Below, one piece after another: positions 17,823-26,675 of a DNA stretch of 64,000 nt; position 1 is the stretch's first letter, and every line of letters starts with the position of its first letter. A model generated the notes under the pieces. That model saw only the letters and a list, made by a program, of their open reading frames with translations, was not told where the DNA came from and searched no databases. The stretch covers positions 186,001-250,000 of the forward strand of contig JAFZPM010000014.1 of NCBI GenBank assembly GCA_017550335.1, in the 5' to 3' direction. The DNA is from Paludibacteraceae bacterium. GTDB lineage: Bacteria; Bacteroidota; Bacteroidia; Bacteroidales; Paludibacteraceae. Position numbers and translations under genes: made by a program.

Positions 17823-18476
17823 ATGAAATACAAAGTATTACTTGCAGTGGCCTTACTGGCCAGCACATCCGTTTTCGCAGGCACGCGAGCAGACATAGTG
17901 AACGCACCATGCACCACGATAGACGCCATGATGGCCATCGTGTTGCGCCAACAGCAGAAACCTTTCGCCCCAGGCGCGAGCGGAAACGACGCATTCGACA
18001 ACCCAGGATTGGTCAGCTTCGCCTATCGCCAACTTGGACTCGACATCCCAGCGGACTTGACCGCCATCAGCACACAAGGCAAGAAGATCACCGTGCCTAA
18101 GAAAATGAGAAGAGGGGACGTTGTCTTCTTCTCCAACTCACTGAACCCGAAAGAGGTTTACCACGTGGGCATCGTGCAACACATCAACGAGGACGGGACA
18201 TTCAACTTCGTCTGCGTTTTCCCTGACAGGGGCGTCATCATCGCCAGCAGCACCGACCCGGGCTTCAACGGCAACTACATGTACGCGACGCGCATCACAT
18301 CCGACGAGCAAATCAAGGAGATCCGCGCCAACTACCAAAGAGACCTGGCCGCCATCGAGAAAGCTAAAGCCGACTTGGAAAAGGCTAAACAGGCGGTCAT
18401 CAACGCAGAGAACAGAGTCCATGACTTGGAGAACGAATTCGCTAAAAACAACACAGCTCCGCTGAAGATGAAATAA
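17823..18476 (+). CDS. Exported NlpC/P60-like protein lacking the catalytic cysteine (probable pseudoenzyme)
   Basis: 217 residues. A signal peptide (cleaved after VFA-G) is followed by an NlpC/P60-like domain (about 30-160). Where active enzymes have DCSG(L/F)V, this protein has DNPGLVSFAYRQLGLDIP: the catalytic Cys is Asn and the next Ser is Pro. The downstream landmarks are kept: MRRGDVVFF and the His-containing YHVGIVQHI. The third catalytic residue is also not obvious. The last 55 residues form a Lys/Glu/Ala-rich coiled coil. Active relatives cut peptidoglycan stem peptides; this one may bind wall peptides or regulate an active partner. A strong terminator follows. Confidence 0.8.
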   Translation: MKYKVLLAVALLASTSVFAGTRADIVNAPCTTIDAMMAIVLRQQQKPFAPGASGNDAFDNPGLVSFAYRQLGLDIPADLTAISTQGKKITVPKKMRRGDVVFFSNSLNPKEVYHVGIVQHINEDGTFNFVCVFPDRGVIIASSTDPGFNGNYMYATRITSDEQIKEIRANYQRDLAAIEKAKADLEKAKQAVINAENRVHDLENEFAKNNTAPLKMK

Positions 18477-18496
18477 GGCAGAGACCCGTGAATAAC

Positions 18497-18533
18497 AAAA
18501 AAGAGGAATCCGACACAGATTCCTCTTTTTTTA
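18497..18533. terminator. Bidirectional terminator between NlpC-like gene and activase gene
   Basis: A 14-bp perfect stem (18497-18510 with 18518-18531) has A tracts on its left and T tracts on its right, so it works in both directions. It separates two convergent genes. Confidence 0.9.
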
Positions 18534-18560
18534 TGGGTCGTTTGGATGAATTCCACCTCA

Positions 18561-21500
18561 TCACTTGACATGCTTCGCAGCCCGCGCGATGAAGTGGAGA
18601 CGGTTCAACACATTCACCTCGCTCACACCTCCGTCAAAGTCCAGGAACAGAAGGTTCATATCCGGATAGATATCCTTCACCTTCTTTTCTATACCCTTGG
18701 AAATGACGTGGTTGGCGATACATCCGAAAGGCTGCAAACTGATGGCCGCATTGATGCCGTGTTCTGCGAATGATGCAAATTCGGCAGGAATCAACCATCC
18801 TTCGCCAAATTGGGCGGCCAAACTGGTTATCTTTTCCGCACGCTTCGCCTCCTCATGGATGTTCACGATCTTCTCATAATAGCGGAATGCGGAAGCCGCC
18901 TTGTCTATCTTCTTCGCCACATGGTTCAGATACTTCTCGCCTAGGCTGGAAAGCAACCTGGCCACGAATTTACGTTTCTTCTCCAGATAATTCGCCTCGT
19001 TGAACTTAGCGTTCGGGAAATACTGCACGAAGAACTCGTTCAGCGAAGGAATCACAGGCTCGATGCCCTCCTTCACCAACCAATCCACAACGTGCTGGTG
19101 TCCGAAGGAATTATACTTGATGAAAATCTCTCCCACGATACCGACACGAGGCACATCCTTCGTCTCCGTTATCTCATCGAACTGCTTCGCAGCCTCGGAG
19201 AGATAGCTGATCATCAACTTGGACTTCTTCTGCCGTACCGCCTCAACGCCCAAAGCGATGTACTTGTCCAGAATCTGACGGGCGGCACCCGGCACCTTCT
19301 CCCTGACCACAGCCGAATAATACATCTTCGACATCGCATCGGAGAAATAGAGGAGGTACATGGTTATCTTGATGATCTTCTTCACATTAGGCGTAAAACC
19401 GGACTGTTCATTGATCGTATCCATGATGGAGACGGAGATGACAGGGATATTCCCGTAACCCGCCGCCAAAAGGGCCTTCTTGATCAATGCGATGTAGTTC
19501 GTCGCACGGCACTGTCCACCCGTCTGGGTGATGGCGAAGACGATGTTATTCAAGTCATATTTGCCGGACTCCAAGGCCCGTATGCAATCACCGACCACCA
19601 ATGTGGCAGGGTAACAGATCTCATTGTTCGCATACTTCAAACCATACTGAACAGAAGCCTCGTCGCTCGGTGGCATGTTCTCGAACTCATAGCCCATCAG
19701 TTCGAACAAGGCTGGTACGAAAGGCGAATGAAAATCCGAGAAGAACGGCACGAGAATCTTCTTCCCCGCATCCTTCTTCAGGAACTCAGGCGTGCTCTGG
19801 AACGCATGGGCAACCGGCTCAGCCTCTTCGCTCTTATACTTCAGCGACTCGATAAGCGAACGGATACGCAAGCGGAGTGACCCCGCATTGTTCACGTCGT
19901 CCACCTTCAGCAAGGTGACGTTCTTGCCGTACCGCTTCATCATATCGATGATCTCATCCACGATGAACGCATCAGGTCCGCAACCGAAGGAGGTCAGCTG
20001 CACATAGTGCACGTTCTCATTCGTCTGGGCGACCCATTTCGCCACCTTCATGATCCTATTCATGTAAGACCACTGCGGGATGATGTGGGAATCCTTCAGG
20101 TCAGAGTCCATGCCACGTACCAGATCCTCCGTGACCACATCCACCCCGAACGAGGTGATGATCTCGGAAACCTTATGCTGCACGAGCGGATCGTTGTGAT
20201 ATGGTCTGCCTGCGAGGATAATCACCAAACGGTTCTCCTCCCTCGCCTTCGCAAGCAGGCTCACCGCCTTCTTACGCACCGTGTCCGAGAAGACGTCACG
20301 CGCCTTCAGCGCCTCGGCGAAGGCCGCCTCGAAACGTTTCTTCTCATATTTGTCCTTGAGGATACTCTTCATGTAGGTCGCGCACGACTTCTTCAGCAAA
20401 GCGTCATCCTTGAAGTTGATGACCGGCGAGTCGAGCGGAATATTAAAGCGGGCCTCCACATTGATGGAGCTCTTCAGCACATCCGAATAGCCAGCCACCA
20501 CCGGACAGTTGTAGCTATTGTTGGAATTAGGCTCCATGCGCTCGTAGATGACATACGGATAGAAGATACGGTCCACCTTCTTCTCCGCCAAATCGAACAC
20601 ATGTCCGTGCAACAACTTGGCCGGGAAACAGATATTGTCCGCCATCACCGTGTTCAAACCCTTCTCGTAGAGCGAGAAAGTGGAACGAGCGGATGATTTG
20701 ACAGCTATATTGCAACGCGTGAAGAGAGTATACCAGAACGGGAAGTTCTCGTACATGTTCAAGGCACGCGGGATACCCATCGTGAAATAAGGCTTCTCCA
20801 ACATGCCGGCCTTATCCTTCTTGAAGGCCAGCTCATTCTTGTAGAAGCTCATGTTGAAGGCAGTCCTACCCTTCTCTCCCTTGTTGGTGTAGACCTTCTC
20901 GCACTTATTGCCTGAATAATAGACCTTGCCGTTAGCGAAGACATTCTTCAGGATCTGGCAATTATTCTCACACCCCACGCAACGGAGAGGCTCAGAAGTA
21001 TACTCCTTCAAGTCCACCAACTGCGCGAGGGCCACAGGCTCTGTTCCCGCACCGATCCGTTTCTTAGAGAAGAGGGCGGCGCCATACGCACCCATCAACT
21101 CAGGATAGTTGGAGACGATGACCTCCTTATCCACGGACAATTCGAAGGCGCGGACCACCGCTAGGTTCCGCATCGTACCGCCCTGCAGCACGATATGGTC
21201 ACCCAAATCCTTCGTGTCCTTCAGTTTCAACACCTTATAGAGGCAGTTCTTGATCACCGAATAGGCAAGGCCAGCGGAGATATCATCCAACGGAGACCCC
21301 TCACGCAGGCACTGCTTCACCTTAGAGTTCATGAAGACGGTGCAACGCGTACCCAAATCGCATGGGTGTTGGCTCTCGCAAGCCTTGCGGACGAAATCCG
21401 TAATCGGGCACTGCAGCGACTGCGCAAAGCTATCGATGAAAGAGCCGCAACCGGACGAGCAAGCCTCGTTGATCTCCAAGCGGTTGATGGCGCCCTTCTC

Positions 21501-22817
21501 CACGAAGATCGCCTTCATGTCCTGTCCGCCGATGTCCAGAATGAATGACACCTTAGGGTTCAGTTTATAGGCGGCCGTATAGTGGGCGATGGTCTCGACC
21601 ATACCGAAGTTCAGTCCGAAAGCCGTTTTGATCAGTTCCTCGCCATAACCCGTCGAGCAGCTACCCACCACCTTGAGGTCACGTCCACACTTCTGCGCCT
21701 CCTCCTGCAAGAGGGAGAGGCCCTCCTTCACCGTTTCCAGCGGTCTACCGCCATTTTTCTTATAGAAGGTGAAGAAGATACGCTCCTGCTCGTCCATCGC
21801 CACCACCTTCGTGGTCGTGGAGCCGGAGTCGACACCGATGTAACAATTATCGGAGGCGATGTCAGACATTGCCACCTTCTCTATCTTATTCTTTTCCTTA
21901 CTCTTTTTCCAAGTCTCGAATGACTCCTTGCTCTCGAACAGAGGAGAGAGGGAAGAGCTCGACACACCGACGTTCTTACTCTTCGTTTGGAACAAAGAGA
22001 TGAATTCACCCAGATTCTTCACCTCCGCATTCTCGTTCATGGAGAGGCTGGCGCCCCAAGCCGGCACCACGGAAGCGTGTTCAGTCAGGATGATATCCTC
22101 GGAAGCGAGTCCGAGACGCTCCTGCATGATTTTCCGCAAAGCGGGGATATGGGCGAACGGACCGCCACACAGGAAGACCTTAGGCAGGATATCGCACCCA
22201 CGGGAGAGTGCGGAAACCACCTGGGTCGCCACCGCATTGAAAATGGAGGCGGCTATATTCTCGCGCCTCACATTGAGGGCGATAAGGTTCTGGATATCCG
22301 TTTTGGAGAATACGCCGCAACGGGAGGCGATCGGATAGACCGAATCGGCGTTGAGCGCCATATCGCTCAGTTCACCCACCTCGACACCCAAAATCACAGC
22401 CATCTGGTCGATGAACGCACCCGTACCACCCGCACAGTTACCGTTCATACGAATGTCAGGTTGCATATTCTTGTTGAAGAAAATCATCTTACTATCCTCA
22501 CCGCCGATATCCACCAACGTGCGGGTATCAGGATATCTCTTTTCGATCACCTGGGTCGCAGCCACGACCTCCTGGATGAAAGGCAAACCGAATCGTTCAG
22601 ACAAACCCATTCCAGCCGAACCCGTCACCTGTATGCGAACAGGCACGTCCGACAATTTCTCCTTCAGGGAGGACAAAGAGGAGAGCAGTGTCCCCTGAAT
22701 ATCAGCGTGATGCCTAGCGTAATCCGTATAAACGATCTCACCGTTCCCGTCTGTCACCACCACCTTTAAAGTGGTGGAACCGGCATCCAAGCCTATGTGA
22801 TATATGTTATTTAACAT
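18561..22817 (-). CDS. Large fused acyl-CoA dehydratase activase-related protein (two BcrAD/BadFG domains plus HgdB-like part)
   Basis: 1418 residues from the ATG at 22817; the upstream extension to 22961 lacks homology. Two ASKHA-type activase domains start with GLDAGSTTLKVVVTD and GVDSGSTTTKVVAMD. Each carries the Cys pair expected to hold a bridging [4Fe-4S] cluster (NCAGGTGAF / SRCGVF and ACSSGCGSF / TRCTVF). Next comes a DUF2229-like segment beginning near GIPRALNMYENFPFW, and then a 2-hydroxyacyl-CoA dehydratase (HgdB)-like C-terminal half with several Cys. Separate HgdC-type activases use ATP to inject one electron into dehydratases. This fused form is widespread in anaerobes but its substrate is not established. 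It stands alone and implies an anaerobic lifestyle. Confidence 0.9.
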   Translation of the reverse strand: MLNNIYHIGLDAGSTTLKVVVTDGNGEIVYTDYARHHADIQGTLLSSLSSLKEKLSDVPVRIQVTGSAGMGLSERFGLPFIQEVVAATQVIEKRYPDTRTLVDIGGEDSKMIFFNKNMQPDIRMNGNCAGGTGAFIDQMAVILGVEVGELSDMALNADSVYPIASRCGVFSKTDIQNLIALNVRRENIAASIFNAVATQVVSALSRGCDILPKVFLCGGPFAHIPALRKIMQERLGLASEDIILTEHASVVPAWGASLSMNENAEVKNLGEFISLFQTKSKNVGVSSSSLSPLFESKESFETWKKSKEKNKIEKVAMSDIASDNCYIGVDSGSTTTKVVAMDEQERIFFTFYKKNGGRPLETVKEGLSLLQEEAQKCGRDLKVVGSCSTGYGEELIKTAFGLNFGMVETIAHYTAAYKLNPKVSFILDIGGQDMKAIFVEKGAINRLEINEACSSGCGSFIDSFAQSLQCPITDFVRKACESQHPCDLGTRCTVFMNSKVKQCLREGSPLDDISAGLAYSVIKNCLYKVLKLKDTKDLGDHIVLQGGTMRNLAVVRAFELSVDKEVIVSNYPELMGAYGAALFSKKRIGAGTEPVALAQLVDLKEYTSEPLRCVGCENNCQILKNVFANGKVYYSGNKCEKVYTNKGEKGRTAFNMSFYKNELAFKKDKAGMLEKPYFTMGIPRALNMYENFPFWYTLFTRCNIAVKSSARSTFSLYEKGLNTVMADNICFPAKLLHGHVFDLAEKKVDRIFYPYVIYERMEPNSNNSYNCPVVAGYSDVLKSSINVEARFNIPLDSPVINFKDDALLKKSCATYMKSILKDKYEKKRFEAAFAEALKARDVFSDTVRKKAVSLLAKAREENRLVIILAGRPYHNDPLVQHKVSEIITSFGVDVVTEDLVRGMDSDLKDSHIIPQWSYMNRIMKVAKWVAQTNENVHYVQLTSFGCGPDAFIVDEIIDMMKRYGKNVTLLKVDDVNNAGSLRLRIRSLIESLKYKSEEAEPVAHAFQSTPEFLKKDAGKKILVPFFSDFHSPFVPALFELMGYEFENMPPSDEASVQYGLKYANNEICYPATLVVGDCIRALESGKYDLNNIVFAITQTGGQCRATNYIALIKKALLAAGYGNIPVISVSIMDTINEQSGFTPNVKKIIKITMYLLYFSDAMSKMYYSAVVREKVPGAARQILDKYIALGVEAVRQKKSKLMISYLSEAAKQFDEITETKDVPRVGIVGEIFIKYNSFGHQHVVDWLVKEGIEPVIPSLNEFFVQYFPNAKFNEANYLEKKRKFVARLLSSLGEKYLNHVAKKIDKAASAFRYYEKIVNIHEEAKRAEKITSLAAQFGEGWLIPAEFASFAEHGINAAISLQPFGCIANHVISKGIEKKVKDIYPDMNLLFLDFDGGVSEVNVLNRLHFIARAAKHVK

Positions 22818-23123
22818 AAAATAAATCGATTTGGCGCGAAAGTACGAAAACTTTTGCCTTAAAAAAATTATATACGCGTTCGTTTCCAACCATTCATCAA
22901 AAAAACGAGTAAAACAACACGTTCCAACACGGGCCATCACATCGGAAGGGCAGTAGTTCATGCATTATCCATTGGTCCGAATAGGTAGGGAAAAAGAGGC
23001 GACACATGCCACATGTAAACGCACAGGGAAGGGCTTTCATCACTTGTGTGGCAGGAAACGGGCACGATAAGTTTACATTTATCAAGAAATAAAAGAAGCG
23101 CCCAAAAAGCATGGGGGAAAAAT
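22818..23123. other. Divergent intergenic region without a supported gene
   Basis: The 442-nt gap between the activase gene and the T9SS cargo gene carries the promoter of each gene. A TACTTTCG element on the minus strand (22844-22837) may serve the activase gene. Short minus-strand frames at 22897-23185 have no signal, motif or ribosome site worth supporting. Confidence 0.5.
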
Positions 23124-23154
23124 TTGTTGCAGAAACATACAAGCACTAAATTTG
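23124..23154 (+). promoter_or_regulatory. Promoter of the T9SS cargo gene
   Basis: TTG at 23124-23126 and TAAATTTG at 23147-23154, spaced by 20 nt, form a consensus Bacteroidetes promoter. The leader to the ATG at 23260 is about 100 nt. Confidence 0.7.
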
Positions 23155-23259
23155 GCAAATCGTTCCTTACGAGCGACCTCTCCAAAATCGGGTAATGGGT
23201 TCTCCCGACAAGGAGAGAGAGTTATACAGAACCCGCCTTTTATTTTTATAGATTACTAT

Positions 23260-24729
23260 ATGAAGAAAGTAGGTTTACTCCTTTTTGCGCTCGCTTCTTG
23301 CTACGCTGGTGCGTTTGCGGGTGACGCATATTATTTGATTAAGGACGGAAAACTCCAGAACGGAGTACAGTACACTCCCTTCGAATCCGAGAGTGAAGAA
23401 AACAACGAGTTGAAAGAGGGCGATGGTTACATGTACATCACTCATCACGGAGATTATACTGGCTATCTGGAAACCAGGTTGACTGGAATGCAGGGTTTGA
23501 ATGTCGGAACGAAGAGATTAGTTATAGACTACATGGTTGATGAAAAAGACATCAGAAATGAGAGTTCAATAGCTAATAAAACATGTGAAAATCCGGAAAA
23601 AGCCACAATCATTATAGAATGTATGGCAGAAGAGGACGCTGGTTTTGTCATCGAAATGAACAAGGGAAAAGACGTGATCAGCAGAACTTTCATTGATGCA
23701 AAGCAGCCAGGCAACGAAACGAAATGGAATAACTTTGACGAATACACATTCGCTTTGAGGGACAGGGAAGTAAAATCAGTTCTCATTGCCTACAAACGAG
23801 AGGTTGCTAAAGACACCGAATCAGAGTTGAAAATAAAAAACTTATATTTCGAGACAGACGAGAACAACATTCCGATCTACGGTTGCCAATTTGACGGAAC
23901 GAACATCTGGACCGAGAAATTCTACTTGACCAACCTCGTAGATTCACTTTACTTCCAAAATGGAATCGCGTTGAATTGGACACAAGACCCAGATTACATC
24001 GTCGAGGATAAAGGTGCATTCTTGGCATTGCAATTTGACAAAAGCGAGAGTGGTGACATTTGGTGGGATGGTTCAAACATTCCAATGACCCAGATGTACG
24101 CCGCATTGACTATCGTCAGCCAAGAATTCTTGGGAGAACCATTGTCTTACTCTATTTGGACAGACCCAATCCAATTGTCTGAAGATGCTATTAAAGCAGG
24201 AAAAATCAAGGTTGATTGCTATGCAAAGAAATACGACAAAGATCAAAGCTACGCACTTGAAGGAAGAGTAAACGGACTCAACGAGAAAGAATTGTTGCCA
24301 ATCTACGTGAAATTCGACACGGGAGATTCAGTGAACGTATTCCCAGATTCTATGATCTATGACTTCTGGACTCATGAAGTTGGAGAAGTTAACATCCCTA
24401 AGAACGCAAAGAGTTTCTCTGTTGACTTCAAGCAAAATCCATTGGTTTCTTACATGGTAGACAAACTTGTCGTTTCTTACAAAGGTAGCGTAGGTGTCGC
24501 TAAGGTTAACAGCGATGGCAAGTCATTGTCCATCTACCCTAACCCTGTACTCAACGAGATCGCATTCTATGGCATCGAGGATATCCAAAGCGTAGAAATC
24601 GTTTCTTTGAACGGTGCGGTTAAGGCTTGTACGGTAGTTGACAACAAGGTGAACGTTTCTGGATTGGCAGCTGGCGAATACGCCATCATCGTCAACAAGA
24701 ACATCACTGGCAAGTTCATCAAGAAATAA
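23260..24729 (+). CDS. Secreted protein of unknown function with T9SS C-terminal sorting domain
   Basis: 489 residues from the ATG at 23260, which directly precedes a signal peptide (MKKVGLLLFALASCYAGAFA). The long central part is beta-rich and acidic, and I do not recognise a catalytic motif. The last 75 residues are a classic type A T9SS sorting domain: LSIYPNPVLNEIAFYG, then VEIVSLNGA, LAAGEYAIIV and a short basic end. It should therefore be exported by Sec, moved across the outer membrane by the SprA translocon, and either released or attached to the surface. It has its own promoter and terminator. Codon use is softer (more A/T in the third position) than in the neighbours, which may reflect high expression. 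Confidence 0.85.
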   Translation: MKKVGLLLFALASCYAGAFAGDAYYLIKDGKLQNGVQYTPFESESEENNELKEGDGYMYITHHGDYTGYLETRLTGMQGLNVGTKRLVIDYMVDEKDIRNESSIANKTCENPEKATIIIECMAEEDAGFVIEMNKGKDVISRTFIDAKQPGNETKWNNFDEYTFALRDREVKSVLIAYKREVAKDTESELKIKNLYFETDENNIPIYGCQFDGTNIWTEKFYLTNLVDSLYFQNGIALNWTQDPDYIVEDKGAFLALQFDKSESGDIWWDGSNIPMTQMYAALTIVSQEFLGEPLSYSIWTDPIQLSEDAIKAGKIKVDCYAKKYDKDQSYALEGRVNGLNEKELLPIYVKFDTGDSVNVFPDSMIYDFWTHEVGEVNIPKNAKSFSVDFKQNPLVSYMVDKLVVSYKGSVGVAKVNSDGKSLSIYPNPVLNEIAFYGIEDIQSVEIVSLNGAVKACTVVDNKVNVSGLAAGEYAIIVNKNITGKFIKK

Positions 24730-24751
24730 TCTCTAAGATTATAACATACGG

Positions 24752-24784
24752 AAGCGGGAGGGCTTTTGCCTTCCCGCTTTTTTT
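24752..24784 (+). terminator. Rho-independent terminator of the T9SS cargo gene
   Basis: A 12-bp stem with one G-T pair (24752-24763 with 24768-24779), a TTTT loop and a T run follow the stop codon by 22 nt. Confidence 0.9.
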
Positions 24785-24830
24785 ATACTCGGACGGCATG
24801 TGTCACACCATCCTTCCATACGAGCCATCA

Positions 24831-25180
24831 ATAAGAGTTAAGAGTTAAGAAATTAAGAATTATGAGTTGTTTGGTGAGTGTGCGCACGTGGAGGCGGGGC
24901 GGTCTAGCCAACACCCCCTCAACTAATTCAAAATTGACTTCGTAGAACTATCAATTCATAATTCACAACTCTCATGTCCTTCGATTGTTTCAGCAGGGCA
25001 TTTCGGCCTTCAGAGCCTCAAATTCAATCGCAAACGCACCAGATGGTCACTTACACGTCAGAAGGGAAATGAAGCGACCAGAAGCGAAATAAGCCCCATG
25101 CCGGAACAGTTTAGCACCAGGATGACACAAATGGGCATACCCTCCACAGCAAACCCTTAATTCATAATTCTCAATTCTCC
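24831..25180. repeat. Intergenic AT-rich repeat tracts, with an inverted pair
   Basis: The 451-nt gap after 24729 holds no supported gene. It contains three tracts of one repeat family built from TTAAGAATTATGA-like units: 24831-24869 on the plus strand, 24949-24974 in the opposite orientation, and 25156-25179, which directly abuts the trkH stop codon. The first two form an imperfect inverted pair (TTATGAGTTG with CAACTCTCAT and nearby bases) around a GC-rich centre. Short frames in the gap are not convincing. Confidence 0.6.
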
Positions 25181-26647
25181 TCATCTTAGTTTCCAGAAGT
25201 GGGAGGTGAAAAGCAACAGGATAGTATAGATCTCCAAACGACCAATCAACATCAAGGCGGAAAGAATCCACTTGCCCACGATAGGCACCTCCGCATAATT
25301 GACCGCAGGACCTGTGATGCCGAAACCAGGACCATTATTTGAGATAGCGGACAGACAAGAGCCAAGCGCAGAATCGAAATCCACACCAGTCAACGTCAAG
25401 GCGAAAGTCCCCGCTAAAAACAACAAAGCGAATATGAAAAAGAATGCCAAAACGCGCACCACCAATTCCATCGACATCAACCGTGATGAGACCTTCAAAG
25501 GCAATACCGCATTAGGATGAGAGTGCAACCGCAACTCGTTCCCCGCATTCTTCACGGCGATGATGAGGCGGATCAATTTGGCACCTCCACTGGAAGAACC
25601 CGCACATGCGCCGCTGAACATCATAATGGCTGTAGGAATCCAGAAAGGAGCACCCCAACCGACATAGTCGCAATAGGTGCCCTGATAGCCACAAGAGGAG
25701 AAAATACTCGTCACATGGAACAAAGCCGCCCGGAAGGCTCCCTCATAAGAGGAAGGCATCTGCGCCGTCAACACGTGGCATGGGTTTTCCACCAGCAAAA
25801 TATAGAAGATAAAGACAAGCACCAATGTGAAAATACCATACCAATGGAACTCCTCGTTGACACGGAAGACCTTCCACTCCCCCACGCTCGCCATAAAATA
25901 CAAGGCGAAGTTAACACCTGCCAAGAACATAAAGATGGATGCCACATACTCCAGATAGGGAGAATTGAAGTAGGCGAAATTAGCCTGGTGCGTACTGAAA
26001 CCACCCGTACCGACCGTCGTCATGGCGTGGCACACCGCATCGTAGAACGACATCGGGCCGATGAAGTAGAAAAGCACACAGACTGCGGTCAGGATAGCAT
26101 ATATCAGGAAAATACCCCTTGCGGTCTCTTGTGTCTTCGGACGCAACTTACGCATGGCGACGCTTGTGGCCTCCGTGGAGAACAATTGCGTATTGTTGCG
26201 GTTATAAGAAGGAAGCAAAGCGATGGAGAACAACATGATGCCCAAGCCACCCATCCATTGCTGCACACTGCGCCAAAAGAGGATACCGTGAGGTTGTTCC
26301 TCTATATTATTCAGAACGGAAGCTCCCGTCGTCGTGAAGCCGGACATCGTCTCAAAGAAGGCATCCGCCACCGTATCGGTCGTTCCATAGATCATGAACG
26401 GAAGCATGCCGAAAAGGGAGAAGACCACCCACGCCCCGGAGATGATGATATAGCAATCCTTTCTGGTCAGAGCCCCCTTATTCTTTCTATTGGACAAAAA
26501 AAGGAATCCGCCACAAGCGCCAGCCAGGCACGTGGGCAACAACAAAGCGAACAGATCCGCCTCGCCATAACAAAACGAGACAATGGTGGAGAGCGCCATG
26601 AACATAGCCTCCATCAAAAGGAGGACTCCAAAAACCTTTTTCTTCAT
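25181..26647 (-). CDS. trkH: TrkH-family potassium uptake protein
   Basis: 488 residues. Four pore-loop repeats are visible: TTTGASVLNN, TTVGTGGFSTH, SGACAGSSSGGAK and SNNGPGFG, each with the selectivity-filter Gly, in a membrane protein of about 10-12 helices. It imports potassium across the inner membrane, normally together with a TrkA-type nucleotide-binding subunit, which is not in this window. It is the last gene of the rbfA-lolC-trkH run, 28 nt after the permease. An AT-rich repeat tract starts immediately after the TGA. Confidence 0.92.
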   Translation of the reverse strand: MKKKVFGVLLLMEAMFMALSTIVSFCYGEADLFALLLPTCLAGACGGFLFLSNRKNKGALTRKDCYIIISGAWVVFSLFGMLPFMIYGTTDTVADAFFETMSGFTTTGASVLNNIEEQPHGILFWRSVQQWMGGLGIMLFSIALLPSYNRNNTQLFSTEATSVAMRKLRPKTQETARGIFLIYAILTAVCVLFYFIGPMSFYDAVCHAMTTVGTGGFSTHQANFAYFNSPYLEYVASIFMFLAGVNFALYFMASVGEWKVFRVNEEFHWYGIFTLVLVFIFYILLVENPCHVLTAQMPSSYEGAFRAALFHVTSIFSSCGYQGTYCDYVGWGAPFWIPTAIMMFSGACAGSSSGGAKLIRLIIAVKNAGNELRLHSHPNAVLPLKVSSRLMSMELVVRVLAFFFIFALLFLAGTFALTLTGVDFDSALGSCLSAISNNGPGFGITGPAVNYAEVPIVGKWILSALMLIGRLEIYTILLLFTSHFWKLR

Positions 26648-26675
26648 CTTATCATCATCACTCCATTTAGTGAAA

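Noticed and set aside
22897..23185. Short minus-strand frames in the gap before the T9SS cargo gene
   Set aside because: Cys/Phe-rich text with no domain; the region is better explained as a pair of divergent promoters.
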